The notes beneath the pieces are model-generated. The model worked only from the letters and a program-made list of their open reading frames with translations, was not told the DNA's origin and did no database searches. A DNA stretch of 64,000 nucleotides from Kordia sp. (GTDB taxonomy: Bacteria > Bacteroidota > Bacteroidia > Flavobacteriales > Flavobacteriaceae). The stretch lies in NCBI RefSeq assembly GCF_022447245.1, contig NZ_JAKVBC010000030.1, forward strand, positions 1 to 64,000. The letters run 5' to 3'. Made by a program: the position numbers and the translations under genes. Of this stretch, positions 8,319 through 18,165 are shown piece by piece. The stretch's first letter is position 1; every line of letters starts with the position of its first letter.

Positions 8319-10118
8319 ATGACTTCAATTAAAAATATTGCAATAATTGCGCACGTAGACCACGGAAAAACAACATTGGTTGATAAAATAATGTATCATT
8401 GTCAGCTATTTCGTGAAAATGAGAATACAGGAGATTTAATCCTTGACAATAATGACTTAGAGCGTGAGCGTGGAATTACAATTACTTCAAAAAACGTATC
8501 CGTAAACTATAAAGGAACTAAAATCAATATCATTGATACACCTGGTCACGCCGATTTCGGTGGAGAAGTAGAACGTGTATTGAATATGGCTGATGGTGTT
8601 TTATTGTTAGTAGATGCATTTGAAGGTCCAATGCCACAAACACGTTTTGTGCTACAAAAAGCAATTGATTTAGGATTGAAGCCTTGTGTCGTTGTAAATA
8701 AAGTAGATAAGGAAAACTGTACGCCTGATGAAGTATATGAAAAGGTATTTGACTTAATGTTTGAATTAGGTGCAGAAGAATGGCAATTAGATTTCCCAGT
8801 GGTGTATGGTTCAGCTAAGCAAAACTGGATGTCAGATGACTGGCAAAAGCCAACAGATTCTATTGAGCCTCTATTAGATATGGTTATGGAACACATTCCA
8901 TCACCAGAATTTGAAACAGGAAGTACTCAAATGTTAATCACGTCATTGGATTATTCTTCTTTTACAGGACGAATTGCTATTGGACGTTTGCAACGAGGAA
9001 CATTAAAAGAAGGAATGCAAGTTTCTTTAGTAAAGCGTGATAAAACCATCATCAAATCAAAAATCAAAGAATTACACACTTTTGAAGGTTTAGGAAGAAA
9101 AAAGACTACTGAAATTCAGGTTGGAGATATTTGTGCAATTGTTGGTTTGGAAGGTTTTGAAATTGGAGATACGATCGCTGATTTAGAAAATCCAGAAGGG
9201 TTAAAAACGATTGCTATTGATGAACCAACGATGAGTATGTTGTTTACGATTAACGATTCTCCTTTCTTCGGAAAAGATGGAAAGTTTGTTACTTCACGTC
9301 ACATCAAAGATCGTTTAACAAAAGAATTAGAGAAAAATTTAGCCTTGCGTGTTCAAGAAACCGATAGTGCTGATAAGTTCTTAGTCTTCGGTCGTGGTGT
9401 CTTGCACTTATCTGTATTAATTGAAACGATGCGTAGAGAAGGATATGAGTTGCAAATTGGTCAGCCGCAAGTTATCATCAAAGAAATTGATGGTGTAAAA
9501 TGTGAGCCAATCGAAGAGCTAACAATTGATTTGCCAGAACACGTTTCTGGAAAAGCAGTAGAAATGGTAACGCTTCGTAAAGGAGACTTACTAAGTATGG
9601 AAGCTAAAGGTGATCGTATGATTTGCGAATTTATGATTCCATCAAGAGGAATTATTGGTTTGCGTAATCAATTACTAACGGCAACTGCTGGAGAAGCAAT
9701 CATGGCACATAGATTTAAAGAATACCAACCAGTTCGTGGTGGAATTCCAGAGCGTCAAAATGGATCGTTGGTATCTATGGAAAAAGGAACAGCAATTCCA
9801 TACTCAATTGACAAATTACAAGATCGTGGAAAATTCTTTGTAGATCCAGGAGAAGAAATCTATGAAGGTCAAGTAATTGGCGAAAATTCTCGTGGAGACG
9901 ACATGACTGTAAACGTTACAAAAACAAAAAAATTATCTAATGTACGTTCAGCTGGAGCAGATGACAAAGCTAAAATTGTTCCTGCCATCAAGTTCTCTCT
10001 AGAAGAAGCGTTAGAATACATTCAAAAAGATGAATATGTAGAAGTAACGCCAAATTATCTACGTCTGCGAAAAATATATCTAACGGAAGTAGAAAGAAAG
10101 CGTAACAAAACGATTTAA
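8319..10118 (+). CDS. typA: ribosome-associated translational GTPase TypA/BipA
   Basis: This is a 599-residue EF-G-like GTPase that binds the ribosome, helps 50S assembly and is important under stress and cold. The G1 loop is AHVDHGKTT (residues 10-18), switch I RERGITI, G3 DTPGHADFGGE, and G4 NKVDK. Beta-barrel domain II, the EF-G-like domains III and V and the TypA-specific C-terminal part (MIPSRGIIGLRNQLLTATAG, RKIYLTEVER) follow. Length and domain order are normal. It stands alone, with a promoter box 23 bases upstream and a strong terminator downstream. Confidence 0.97.
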   Translation: MTSIKNIAIIAHVDHGKTTLVDKIMYHCQLFRENENTGDLILDNNDLERERGITITSKNVSVNYKGTKINIIDTPGHADFGGEVERVLNMADGVLLLVDAFEGPMPQTRFVLQKAIDLGLKPCVVVNKVDKENCTPDEVYEKVFDLMFELGAEEWQLDFPVVYGSAKQNWMSDDWQKPTDSIEPLLDMVMEHIPSPEFETGSTQMLITSLDYSSFTGRIAIGRLQRGTLKEGMQVSLVKRDKTIIKSKIKELHTFEGLGRKKTTEIQVGDICAIVGLEGFEIGDTIADLENPEGLKTIAIDEPTMSMLFTINDSPFFGKDGKFVTSRHIKDRLTKELEKNLALRVQETDSADKFLVFGRGVLHLSVLIETMRREGYELQIGQPQVIIKEIDGVKCEPIEELTIDLPEHVSGKAVEMVTLRKGDLLSMEAKGDRMICEFMIPSRGIIGLRNQLLTATAGEAIMAHRFKEYQPVRGGIPERQNGSLVSMEKGTAIPYSIDKLQDRGKFFVDPGEEIYEGQVIGENSRGDDMTVNVTKTKKLSNVRSAGADDKAKIVPAIKFSLEEALEYIQKDEYVEVTPNYLRLRKIYLTEVERKRNKTI

Positions 10119-10137
10119 TATTACAATTCATAATAGT

Positions 10138-10174
10138 AAAAAGGTTTCATTGCGCTACGTAGTGAAACCTTTTT
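10138..10174 (+). terminator. Rho-independent terminator after typA
   Basis: The stem AAAAAGGTTTCA/TGAAACCTTTTT (10138-10149 with 10163-10174) runs into a T tract. The loop contains the palindrome CTACGTAG. Confidence 0.85.
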
Positions 10175-10263
10175 TTTGCTTTTTACAGACGCGATTGTTG
10201 ATGTGAAACAAAAACAAATCAAAGAATCAACAAAAAAGCAACGAATAAATCAACAACAAAGAC

Positions 10264-10503
10264 ATGGAAATATTTGGAATAACAGGAACTGAATTGGTAG
10301 GATATTTAGCCTCTATAGCTGTGTTAATATCATTCACAATGAAAGACTTACGAAACCTGAGAATGATCAATGGAATAGGTTGTTTACTGTTCGTTTTATA
10401 CGGTTGTTTAATGCCAACCTTGCGTGTAGGTTTACCAATTATCATTACCAATGTAGCAATTTTTGGAATCAATATTTATCATTTGACTAGGAAAAACGTT
10501 TAG
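10264..10503 (+). CDS. small membrane protein, YgjV/CBU_0592-like
   Basis: This is a 79-residue protein made almost entirely of three hydrophobic segments: ELVGYLASIAVLISFTMK, MINGIGCLLFVLYGCLM, and LPIIITNVAIFGINIYHL. The pattern 'GxLASIxVLxSFxxKDLxxLRxxNxxGCxxFxxYG' is that of the YgjV/CBU_0592 family of small inner-membrane proteins (half of a SWEET/PQ-loop-like bundle). A transport role is only suspected for such proteins. It follows the typA terminator by 90 bases and has no partner gene. Confidence 0.75.
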   Translation: MEIFGITGTELVGYLASIAVLISFTMKDLRNLRMINGIGCLLFVLYGCLMPTLRVGLPIIITNVAIFGINIYHLTRKNV

Positions 10504-10643
10504 TGTATACTGACCATTTAAAGAGTATTAATTTTATTCCGTGTTGTTTTCTTTGATTGCGTAAAAAAGCATCTTAGCTTTAATATGTACTGAATTTAAT
10601 TTCAGTAAAAACAAACTAACAATCATTGAAAAAAAGTAACATT

Positions 10644-11086
10644 ATGAATATAAGCGACTCTTATTTTTAATCCTTATCGGTAATTTTTTTGTTTGCTTTT
10701 AGCCATTCCAATAACAAGCAAAAAACAACAATATACATTGTGAAAAGTTCAGAACGTTTAAGCAAAAACTAGTTTCGAATTAAAAGAAGACATAGTTATA
10801 CAAAATACTGAAAAAGAGTATGGGTTATATGCGGAAATAACGTTAAAAAATCTGAAGGTCAAATGTTTAACCTAGTGTTCTCCAAAAAAGATGTAAAAGG
10901 AATTCAATGCAATATAAATTTGACAAACGAAAATTTGTTATCGGGTAAAATAATATTACAAAGACCAATATGTTATTTTTGAGAATCGTCCATTCATCAA
11001 AACAACACTTGCTAAAAAGTTCAAAAGTTGACAAAATAACCATGAAAACAGAAGATGAAGATAATCATTGGTACTCGCCTCATTAG
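10644..11086 (+). pseudogene. decayed gene for a secreted protein
   Basis: Coding-like segments occur in alternating frames with stops between them. After ATG at 10644 a frameshift leads into a clear signal peptide (KRLLFLILIGNFFVCF from 10652). A second frame gives FAFSHSNNKQKTTIYIVKSS up to a TAG. A third gives SFELKEDIVIQNTEKEYGLY. A last one ends KVDKITMKTEDEDNHWYSPH followed by TAG at 11084-11086. Adding up the pieces gives a protein of roughly 145 residues with multiple indels. This accounts for most of the 655-base gap between 10503 and 11159; the rest shows nothing recognisable. I cannot name the family. Confidence 0.6.
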
Positions 11087-11158
11087 CTAAAATTTAGTTT
11101 AGATAAACTAATCGTAACTAAAAAGTAAAATTTTATATCTTTACCGAAATATCAAGCT

Positions 11159-11371
11159 ATGGAATTTCTTTATTTTGATGCAGGATTAGGAGCAATGTTG
11201 GTACAAGCACTTGTTGCCGCTGTTGCTGGAATCGCATTGTTTTACAAAAGCATAACTCATAAAATAAAAACCATCATTGGTTTGCACAAAAATACTGCTG
11301 AGACAGAAGTATTTGACGATATTAATATTGACGATTCTGCCATAGAAAACGCATCGCAAGATGACAAATAA
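11159..11371 (+). CDS. small single-span membrane protein
   Basis: This is a 70-residue protein with a glycine/alanine-rich hydrophobic segment (AMLVQALVAAVAGIALFYK), then a basic stretch and a very acidic tail (EVFDDINIDDSAIE). It overlaps the methyltransferase gene by 11 bases and so is translationally linked to the three-gene unit 11159-14220. A membrane scaffold for the downstream enzymes is possible. The hydrophobic part resembles that of small proteins often found beside such methyltransferase and sulfatase genes, but I know no function. Confidence 0.7.
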   Translation: MEFLYFDAGLGAMLVQALVAAVAGIALFYKSITHKIKTIIGLHKNTAETEVFDDINIDDSAIENASQDDK

Positions 11372-12749
11372 TACCCGACATGATTCTTCTTATCGTGATC
11401 CTAGCGGACATGTGTATGTAGAAAATGATACCATTAAAAGAATCATATTTCCTAGCTACTTTTCGCAGTATGAAAAACTAACATCTTCTGGATTTTTTCA
11501 AAAAACATTTCAACACAAATTGTTGATTCCACATGAAGAAATTGAAAATTCAACAACACATATTTGTATTCAACCAGAACAAATTCCGTTTATAACCTAT
11601 CCGTACGAATGGAGTTTTCAGCAATACAAAGAAGCAGCTTTACACACTTTAAAACTGCAGAAATATGCGTTGCAACATGACTTTTCGTTAAAAGATGCAA
11701 CCGCGTATAATATTGCTTTTCACAAAGGAAGCGCTGTATTTATTGATACACTTTCGCTAGATTTTTATACGGAAAATTCACCGTGGCGCGCGTACAAACA
11801 ATTCATTACACATTTCTTAGGTCCGTTGGTTGTGGCAAAATATCATGGAGCCGAATTTCTAAAAACAATGTCTAACTTCATTGATGGAATTCCTTTAAAG
11901 TTAATTTCTTCCTTATTACCTGGAAAAACAAAATTGAATCCGTTTTTATACACCAACATTCACTTATTGGCAAAGTATGAAAACAAGCACCAAGAAGAAA
12001 ATGTAAAAGAAAGCAAGCAAGCGTCTTTATCAAAAAAGGGATTGTTCAATATCATTGACAGTTTGTATAATTACATCAAAAAGTTGCAACTCATGGAGCA
12101 GTCGGAATGGGGAAATTACTATCAAAAAACAAATTACTCTGACGCCGCTTTTCAGCAAAAAGCAACGATTATCAACGATTGGATTCAAGAGTTAAATGCA
12201 AAGAATGTGATTGATGTTGGAGGTAATGATGGCACTTTTGTGCGACAAATTAAAAGCGGAATCGAAGTCGCTTTGGTTGGTGATATTGACAATAATGCGG
12301 TAGATCAAAATCATTTTCAAGTCAAAAAAAACAAAGAAACCAACATGTTGCCTTTTGTGATTGATTTACTCAATCCGTCAGCATCTATCGGTTTTCAAAA
12401 TACGGAACGCTCTTCGTTTATAAAACGTGTACAAGATTTTCAACCAGATGCAACGTTGGCGTTGGCGCTGATTCATCATTTATCCTTAACAGGAAATGTA
12501 CCTTTTGAAAATTCTGCTGAATTTTTTGCGTCGTTCTCCAAAAACCTCATCATTGAATTTCCGAAACGTGCGGATTCGTACGCAACACGTTTACTCAATG
12601 CTAAAGCGGAATTCAAAGATCAATTTGGACACTACAATATGGAGAATTTTGAAAAAACCTATTCAGAATATTTCGAACTGGTAGCTAAAAAGAACATCGA
12701 CGATTCCGAACGTGTTCTATATCTATTTAAGAACAAACATCGTGAGTAA
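11361..12749 (+). CDS. NoeA-like class I SAM-dependent methyltransferase
   Basis: This is a 462-residue soluble protein. Residues about 10-190 carry conserved stretches (SYRDPSGHVYVENDTI, KLLIPHEE, ITYPYEWSFQQYKEAAL, SLKDATAYNI) that I associate with the NoeA/nodulation-methyltransferase-like family. The later half has the SAM-binding motif I, NVIDVGGNDGTFVRQI (about residue 286), and a motif II/III region (ALIHHLSLTGNVPFENSAEF). It probably methylates a surface carbohydrate or lipid-linked sugar. Its position between a small membrane protein and a membrane sulfatase-like enzyme supports a cell-envelope role. The 3' end overlaps the next gene. Confidence 0.78.
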   Translation: MTNNTRHDSSYRDPSGHVYVENDTIKRIIFPSYFSQYEKLTSSGFFQKTFQHKLLIPHEEIENSTTHICIQPEQIPFITYPYEWSFQQYKEAALHTLKLQKYALQHDFSLKDATAYNIAFHKGSAVFIDTLSLDFYTENSPWRAYKQFITHFLGPLVVAKYHGAEFLKTMSNFIDGIPLKLISSLLPGKTKLNPFLYTNIHLLAKYENKHQEENVKESKQASLSKKGLFNIIDSLYNYIKKLQLMEQSEWGNYYQKTNYSDAAFQQKATIINDWIQELNAKNVIDVGGNDGTFVRQIKSGIEVALVGDIDNNAVDQNHFQVKKNKETNMLPFVIDLLNPSASIGFQNTERSSFIKRVQDFQPDATLALALIHHLSLTGNVPFENSAEFFASFSKNLIIEFPKRADSYATRLLNAKAEFKDQFGHYNMENFEKTYSEYFELVAKKNIDDSERVLYLFKNKHRE

Positions 12750-14220
12750 ACTAAAACAATACATAGAAAAATTTGTTGCAAGTACTAAAGAATATCCAAT
12801 CGTATTTGCGCTGGCTGCAGGTTTGTATTCGTTTATTTATGTATATCATTCCAACTTTATGTTGGTCAATTCGGGATTTCAATTTCTGATAATTTTATGC
12901 TCGTATATTATACTTCCTGTGCTAGTTTTTACAGTTTCTTGGGAATTGATAAAGCGACTCAAATTTCTCAATAAATTCCAACACTATTTATTGCCAGTTT
13001 TAAATGCCATGTTTTTTGGGTTTTTCTTTGTGGGAAGAATTTATAGTTTTCAACAGCGAAAAATCATTTTGGTAGCCGTGATTATTTGTGCGTTACTTGC
13101 GATTGTGCTCAGAAAACAATACAAAAAAATAATAGTCTTACAATTCATTATGGCGTTTGTGGCACTCATAACATTGTTGCCTACATTGTACAGAGCAATG
13201 TTTGATAGTGATGAATGGCGAAAATTTCCTGAAGAAGTTGTGGCGACAAAATTCAAACAATTTCCAAATATATATGTCATTCAACCTGATGGCTATGCGA
13301 ATTTTAGCCAATTAGCAAAAGATCCGTACAATTTTGAAAATACAGCATTTGAATCATTTTTAAAAAATATTGGATTCAAATTATACAACAATTACCGAAG
13401 TAATTATACCTCTACAGTCTTGTCGAACAGTTCCATGTTTGCGATGAAACATCATTATAAAGGCGAACAATTATTTGGAGCAAGAGAAGTGATAATGGGT
13501 GATAATCCTGTGATACAAACCCTCAAAAACAACCATTACGAAACCTTTCTCTTCATGGAGAATCCGTATTTGCTATTAAATCGTCCAGAAGTGAAGTATG
13601 ATTTCTGCAATTACACGATGGATGAAGTTCCTTGGTTTGGAGTTGGTGCATTTGGCAAACGTAAAAAAATGATTCAACCATTAGCAGAAACAATTAAAAA
13701 ACAACAAGGAAAGCGTAGTTTTTATTTCATTGAAAAAATTCTACCTGGACATATTTCCACCTTTAAAAATGCTTCCAAAGGAGTAGAAGTAGAGCGAGAA
13801 AACTATCTTACACAAGTAGAAGCTGCCAACAAATGGCTGAAAGAAATTACAAGTGTCATCATAGAAAATGATCCTAACAGTTTAATCATCATTGCAGCCG
13901 ATCATGGCGGTTATGTTGGATTTAACTATACCAAAGAACTCTTTCAAAAACAAACCGACGAAAAACTAGTCTTTTCTGCATTTTCGGCGGCATTGGCAAT
14001 CAAATGGCCAAATAGTAATGTGCTAAATTACGATGCACAACTCAAAACTCCAGTCAATTTATTCAGAACACTATTTGCATATTTAAGTAACGATGAATCT
14101 TTACTTAAAAATAGGCAAGAAGACACAAGTCATGCTATCATTACCAATGGTATATTAGGTGATGTGTATGAATATATTGATTCTAATGAAAATGTAGTTT
14201 TTGAGAAGGTTGAGAAGTAG
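12742..14220 (+). CDS. membrane-anchored sulfatase/alkaline phosphatase-superfamily enzyme
   Basis: An N-terminal block of about five membrane helices (residues 20-150) is followed by an extracytoplasmic alkaline-phosphatase-fold domain, as in LTA synthase and phosphoethanolamine transferases. Visible pieces are YVIQPDGYAN near the start of the catalytic domain, LSNSSMFAM around the expected Thr/Ser nucleophile, and the metal-binding IIAADHGG near the end. It probably transfers or removes a phospho- or sulfo-group on an envelope glycan or lipid. Start: an upstream ATG at 12712 would overlap the methyltransferase by 38 bases. The in-frame GTG at 12742 (VSKLKQYIEKF) gives an 8-base overlap and a normal basic N-terminus, so I prefer it. 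Confidence 0.78.
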   Translation: MSKLKQYIEKFVASTKEYPIVFALAAGLYSFIYVYHSNFMLVNSGFQFLIILCSYIILPVLVFTVSWELIKRLKFLNKFQHYLLPVLNAMFFGFFFVGRIYSFQQRKIILVAVIICALLAIVLRKQYKKIIVLQFIMAFVALITLLPTLYRAMFDSDEWRKFPEEVVATKFKQFPNIYVIQPDGYANFSQLAKDPYNFENTAFESFLKNIGFKLYNNYRSNYTSTVLSNSSMFAMKHHYKGEQLFGAREVIMGDNPVIQTLKNNHYETFLFMENPYLLLNRPEVKYDFCNYTMDEVPWFGVGAFGKRKKMIQPLAETIKKQQGKRSFYFIEKILPGHISTFKNASKGVEVERENYLTQVEAANKWLKEITSVIIENDPNSLIIIAADHGGYVGFNYTKELFQKQTDEKLVFSAFSAALAIKWPNSNVLNYDAQLKTPVNLFRTLFAYLSNDESLLKNRQEDTSHAIITNGILGDVYEYIDSNENVVFEKVEK

Positions 14221-14230
14221 TTATTTCAGT

Positions 14231-14827
14231 TTAAATAACAATCCAGCCAGCTTTCAAAAAAGTTAATGTTGCATTTTCAACAAACTCTTTCAGTGTTGTT
14301 TTTTTAGTTGCCTTATCGTTTGTTAACTCAAATAAAAATACTTGCGGATTAGCTATGTTTGGTCTATACATCCAAAATCGAAAACGTTTCACTTTTGAAG
14401 AATTAGATAAAAAAGGGAGTTCTTCTATATTGGAAATAATAAGATGATCTCCACGGCTAATGTCATAAAGATAACGTTGTATTGTAGAAAGTGAATCCAA
14501 TTCTTTTGCTGTTTTTTTAGGCTGTGTTTCAAAATCACTAATCAGTTGTGGATACAGAATTCCCTTTGAGAAAATTGGTGCTAGTAATTTATTGAGATTG
14601 TGAACTTCGAAAGTTTTATCAGTATACATAAAATTAGTGACGGTAGTTTTCTTTATACTGTCCGTATATACTTTATAAGTAGTTTTTACATATTCCTTTT
14701 TAAAAAATTCTTGTGCCCAATAGCCTTCTTGTGCTCCTTGATTTTTAAAAGGAGGTTTTAATTCGAGATTTTGTGCTCGGCAAGTAATTGTTGAGAATAA
14801 AACTAGTAGTATTGCTAATGCTTTCAT
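14231..14827 (-). CDS. hypothetical secreted protein
   Basis: This is a 198-residue protein with a signal peptide (ALAILLVLFSTITCRAQ) and probable cleavage after AQ. The body is mixed alpha/beta without a recognised motif. It is convergent with the sulfatase-like gene, with only 10 bases between stops. No homologous family comes to mind. Confidence 0.65.
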   Translation of the reverse strand: MKALAILLVLFSTITCRAQNLELKPPFKNQGAQEGYWAQEFFKKEYVKTTYKVYTDSIKKTTVTNFMYTDKTFEVHNLNKLLAPIFSKGILYPQLISDFETQPKKTAKELDSLSTIQRYLYDISRGDHLIISNIEELPFLSNSSKVKRFRFWMYRPNIANPQVFLFELTNDKATKKTTLKEFVENATLTFLKAGWIVI

Positions 14828-14887
14828 CTTTTTTTTGTCAAATCTCTTTGATTTAGATAAAAATTAAAAGGAGTAATGAGCGAAAAC

Positions 14888-15550
14888 CTATTTTGACTTA
14901 GTTATTATTTCCTCAAAAGCAATTTGTATTTCTTCTGCTGTCCCACTTTGTAGTTTTGTGCCATCATAATAACCAATTGTAAAAATCGGAATGTCTTTTT
15001 CTATAGATGAAACCCAGATACACGGAAGATTATCTAAATTATTGTTTGTATCAAAGGCAAAGTACAAACGATCTAAACTTCTATAAGGAAATAGCTTTTT
15101 TGCTTTTGCAATCGACTGAATTGTTGTAGCAAACTCTCTAATAATTAACCATTTTGGAGAATCTGTAGCATCATGTGCTGAGGGTTGTAAAAAGTTGAAC
15201 CAACAAATTTCAAAAATAATTTCTGCGTCAGTTTTTAAATTTGAAATGTCTATTGGAGGCTTTATATGAGTGTTTAAAAAATCTTTGAGAGGCACTTTTA
15301 ATTCTAAAAACTCAAAAATAGTATTGGTTACTTTTTCTATCTCTGAAAAATATTTACTCGGTAAAAAAACACCTCCGCATTGAAAAGAAACCCAAATTTC
15401 TTTTTCATCATTAACACGAATAATTTCCATAGATCGGTTCTTTGTAGTTTGATAAGCAATTTGCTCTCCAATTTCATTCGAATCCTTATCTAGGCTTACT
15501 GAAGCACCAATTTGGAGTAACTTTTTATTTAGGATGTCAGTTATATGCAT
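14888..15550 (-). CDS. hypothetical cytoplasmic protein
   Basis: This is a 220-residue protein with no signal or membrane segment. Features are short amphipathic strands (MEIIRVNDEKEIWVSFQCGG), an aromatic centre (IIFEICWFNFLQPSAHD) and a Glu-rich C-terminal helix. Such stand-alone proteins in Bacteroidota can be immunity-like, but there is no toxin gene next to it. It sits 30 bases downstream of the small membrane protein gene at 15581-15922 on the same strand. Function unknown. Confidence 0.6.
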   Translation of the reverse strand: MHITDILNKKLLQIGASVSLDKDSNEIGEQIAYQTTKNRSMEIIRVNDEKEIWVSFQCGGVFLPSKYFSEIEKVTNTIFEFLELKVPLKDFLNTHIKPPIDISNLKTDAEIIFEICWFNFLQPSAHDATDSPKWLIIREFATTIQSIAKAKKLFPYRSLDRLYFAFDTNNNLDNLPCIWVSSIEKDIPIFTIGYYDGTKLQSGTAEEIQIAFEEIITKSK

Positions 15551-15580
15551 TTCATTTTCATGTAAATTTACTTGAAATCA

Positions 15581-15922
15581 TTAAAATGATTCTATGACTA
15601 ATACGGACATCCAATAAAAGGAAAGTATGCTCCCCAAAACAAAAAATACTTGTCGAGTTCCACGATTCCAAAACGATATTTTAAAATAATAGTTTAAAAA
15701 AGCTTCAAACGCCCAACTAAACGTGTAACAAATATTTGCTCCCAACACATAAAATAATACAATAGTATAATCATCATACGGTGATAAGCCATTAGGGACT
15801 TCACCTCTTACCAGAAGAACGGTTAATGCTCCAAAAATGGTTATGATGTTATAAATCCATCTTTTTCTTTCCCACCATCTAATAGCAGTATTAAAATCAG
15901 GATATGTATTATCTATTTCCAT
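15581..15922 (-). CDS. hypothetical four-helix membrane protein
   Basis: This is a 113-residue protein. After a short polar start with AIRWWERKRW it has hydrophobic segments at IYNIITIFGALTVLLV, YTIVLFYVLGANICYTFSWA, a short central helix and VFFVLGSILSFYWMSVLVI. Small polytopic proteins of this kind (WWxxxRxxYN start) are frequent in Flavobacteriia and unnamed. It heads a minus-strand group of three unrelated unknowns. Confidence 0.65.
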   Translation of the reverse strand: MEIDNTYPDFNTAIRWWERKRWIYNIITIFGALTVLLVRGEVPNGLSPYDDYTIVLFYVLGANICYTFSWAFEAFLNYYFKISFWNRGTRQVFFVLGSILSFYWMSVLVIESF

Positions 15923-16070
15923 GTTGTAATATTTGAAATTAATAAGAAAATTTAAATTAAGGAAATTTCATATAAAACCCAAAAAAGTAAACAAATTTCA
16001 TTTTTATATACGACTTTTACCAAACTCACGTTAAAATTAGTAAATTCACTTTTTCTAAACCAAACCTAAA

Positions 16071-17042
16071 ATTTACACACTAACCAAATATACGAGTGAA
16101 TCTAAATTGCGTTGGGACAACTTTGTCTCAGAAGCAAAAAATAGCACATTTTTGTTCTATCGCAATTTTATGGATTACCATCAAGATCGTTTCAAAGATC
16201 ATTCACTAATGCTCTACAAAAAAGACAAGTTAATAGCACTATTTCCTGCAAATCAAGATGAAAATATATTGTACTCTCATCAAGGTTTAACATATGGCGG
16301 TTTATTAATCAAAAAAGATATAAAACTTCGCGATGTCAAAGAGTGTCTGCAAATACTTTTAGACTATTTAAAAGAAAATAACATTCAAAAAGCATACATC
16401 AAGTCGTTACCATCATTATACAGTCCTATTCCGATAGATGAATTGAACTATTTGTTTTTTATTCTAAAAGCGAAACTCACACGAAGAGATGCACTTTCAG
16501 TAATAAATATGAAGCATCGACCGAAGCTATCTAGAGACAGAATAGCTGGAAATAAAAGAGCGTTAAAAAATAAATTAGCCGTTAAAGAAGTAGATGCGTT
16601 TGATGATTTTTGGAATGAAATTTTAATTCCAAACCTTAAAGAACGATACAATACAAAACCAGTACATACCCTAGAAGAGATTCAAAAATTGAAAAAATTC
16701 TTTCCAAATAACATCAGACAATTTAATGTGTATAAGGATGGTGTAATTGTTGCAGGAACGACTATTTTTGAAACAGAATATGTGGCACATTCACAGTACA
16801 TTTCAGGAGATGATGACAGAAATATATTGGGAAGTCTAGATTTTTTACACATCTATTTGTTGGATGAAGTCTTTAAAGATAAAATGTACTTTGACTTTGG
16901 AATTTCAAACGAGAATCAAGGAAGAAACGTAAATGAAGGTCTACACTATTGGAAAGAAGGTTTTGGAGCACGAACAATGACGCAAGATTTTTATGAAATA
17001 GACGTGAAAAACAGTCACAAATTGGATACGATTTTTATATGA
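16071..17042 (+). CDS. FemAB/GNAT-like acyltransferase of a surface polysaccharide locus
   Basis: This protein of about 311-323 residues looks like a FemAB-type GNAT fold acyltransferase: [20 protein letters not shown] at the start, [20 protein letters not shown], and a C-terminal GNAT half with [20 protein letters not shown] and [20 protein letters not shown]. It probably N-acylates an amino sugar. Start: no ATG exists after the in-frame stop at 16056-16058. TTG at 16107 would cut the conserved N-terminus, while ATT at 16071 gives [17 protein letters not shown], closer to what I would expect. The stop overlaps the aminotransferase start (ATGA), so the two are coupled. It is the first gene of the polysaccharide operon. 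Confidence 0.75.
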   Translation: MYTLTKYTSESKLRWDNFVSEAKNSTFLFYRNFMDYHQDRFKDHSLMLYKKDKLIALFPANQDENILYSHQGLTYGGLLIKKDIKLRDVKECLQILLDYLKENNIQKAYIKSLPSLYSPIPIDELNYLFFILKAKLTRRDALSVINMKHRPKLSRDRIAGNKRALKNKLAVKEVDAFDDFWNEILIPNLKERYNTKPVHTLEEIQKLKKFFPNNIRQFNVYKDGVIVAGTTIFETEYVAHSQYISGDDDRNILGSLDFLHIYLLDEVFKDKMYFDFGISNENQGRNVNEGLHYWKEGFGARTMTQDFYEIDVKNSHKLDTIFI

Positions 17043-18148
17043 TAAAATTTCTAGACTTACATAAACTCAATGCGCGATTTGAAGCAGAATTTCAATCTGA
17101 ATTCAAGAAATTCCTGGATTCAGGCTATTATGTATTGGGCAACAATGTAAGAGCGTTTGAAAAAGAATACGCAGCGTATTGCGGCACCAAACATTGTATA
17201 GGAGTTAGTAATGGCTTAGATGCGTTGACGTTAATTTTAGAAGCCTATAAAATCTTGGGGAAGTTACAAGAAGGTGATGAAATTATCGTGCCGGCTAACA
17301 CATATATTGCAAGTATTTTAGGAATTACAAAAGCAGGATTAAAACCAGTACTAGTAGAACCAAATGCGATAACATTTAATATAGAAGCATCAGAAATAGA
17401 AGCTGCGATTAGTCGGAAAACGAAAGCGATTTTGGTGGTACATTTATATGGTCAGTTGACTGATATGAGTGAAATCTATAACATTGCTAAAAAGCAAAAT
17501 CTACTAATCATGGAAGATGCGGCGCAAGCACATGGGGCTGTAAATGTAGAAGGAAAAAAAGCAGGGAATATTGGCGATGCGGCAGGATTTAGTTTCTATC
17601 CAACCAAAAACTTAGGAGCATTGGGAGAAGCTGGTGCAGTAACAACTAATGATTCAGAGTTGGCCGAAATCATTATAAAATTGCGCAACTATGGTAGCGC
17701 ATCCAAATATGTAAATCAATACAAAGGTGTAAATAATCGTTTGGATGAAGTGCAAGCAGCGTTTTTAAGAGTAAAATTACCGCATGTTGATGCTGATAAT
17801 GAAATTAGAAGGCAAATTGCTTTAAGGTATTTAAACGAAATCCAAAATTCGCATATTACACTACCTAGTTATCAAAATAATGCTTCACATGTATTTCATC
17901 AATTTGTCATACGTACAAAAGATAGATCAGGATTGCAAGAGCATTTAAATGGAAATGGTATCGCAACTTTGATTCATTACGAAATTCCGCCACACAAGCA
18001 AGAAGCATACAAAGAATGGAATCATTTACACTTTCCAATCACCGAACAAATACATGCAGAATGTTTGAGTTTACCGATCAATCCAATATTAGAAACTACC
18101 GAAGTCACACAAATCATTTCAGTACTCAATCACTATAAAAATCAGTAA
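17039..18148 (+). CDS. DegT/DnrJ/EryC1/StrS-family sugar aminotransferase, FdtB/QdtB-like
   Basis: This is a 369-residue PLP enzyme that aminates a keto sugar nucleotide. The fold markers are in order: [29 protein letters not shown], the aspartate of the PLP pocket in [10 protein letters not shown], and the PLP-lysine region [19 protein letters not shown] (Lys of PTKNLG). [14 protein letters not shown] lies near the end. With the FdtA/QdtA-type isomerase at 25386 and the hexapeptide acetyltransferase at 20681, the likely product is dTDP-3-amino-3,6-dideoxyhexose. The 4-base ATGA overlap with the preceding gene indicates one operon. Confidence 0.9.
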   Translation: MIKFLDLHKLNARFEAEFQSEFKKFLDSGYYVLGNNVRAFEKEYAAYCGTKHCIGVSNGLDALTLILEAYKILGKLQEGDEIIVPANTYIASILGITKAGLKPVLVEPNAITFNIEASEIEAAISRKTKAILVVHLYGQLTDMSEIYNIAKKQNLLIMEDAAQAHGAVNVEGKKAGNIGDAAGFSFYPTKNLGALGEAGAVTTNDSELAEIIIKLRNYGSASKYVNQYKGVNNRLDEVQAAFLRVKLPHVDADNEIRRQIALRYLNEIQNSHITLPSYQNNASHVFHQFVIRTKDRSGLQEHLNGNGIATLIHYEIPPHKQEAYKEWNHLHFPITEQIHAECLSLPINPILETTEVTQIISVLNHYKNQ

Positions 18149-18165
18149 TCAGTTACCATGCATTT

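Noticed and set aside
14231-15922. Three small minus-strand genes as a toxin-immunity module
   Set aside because: No toxin domain, signal or polymorphic repeat; grouping only by position.
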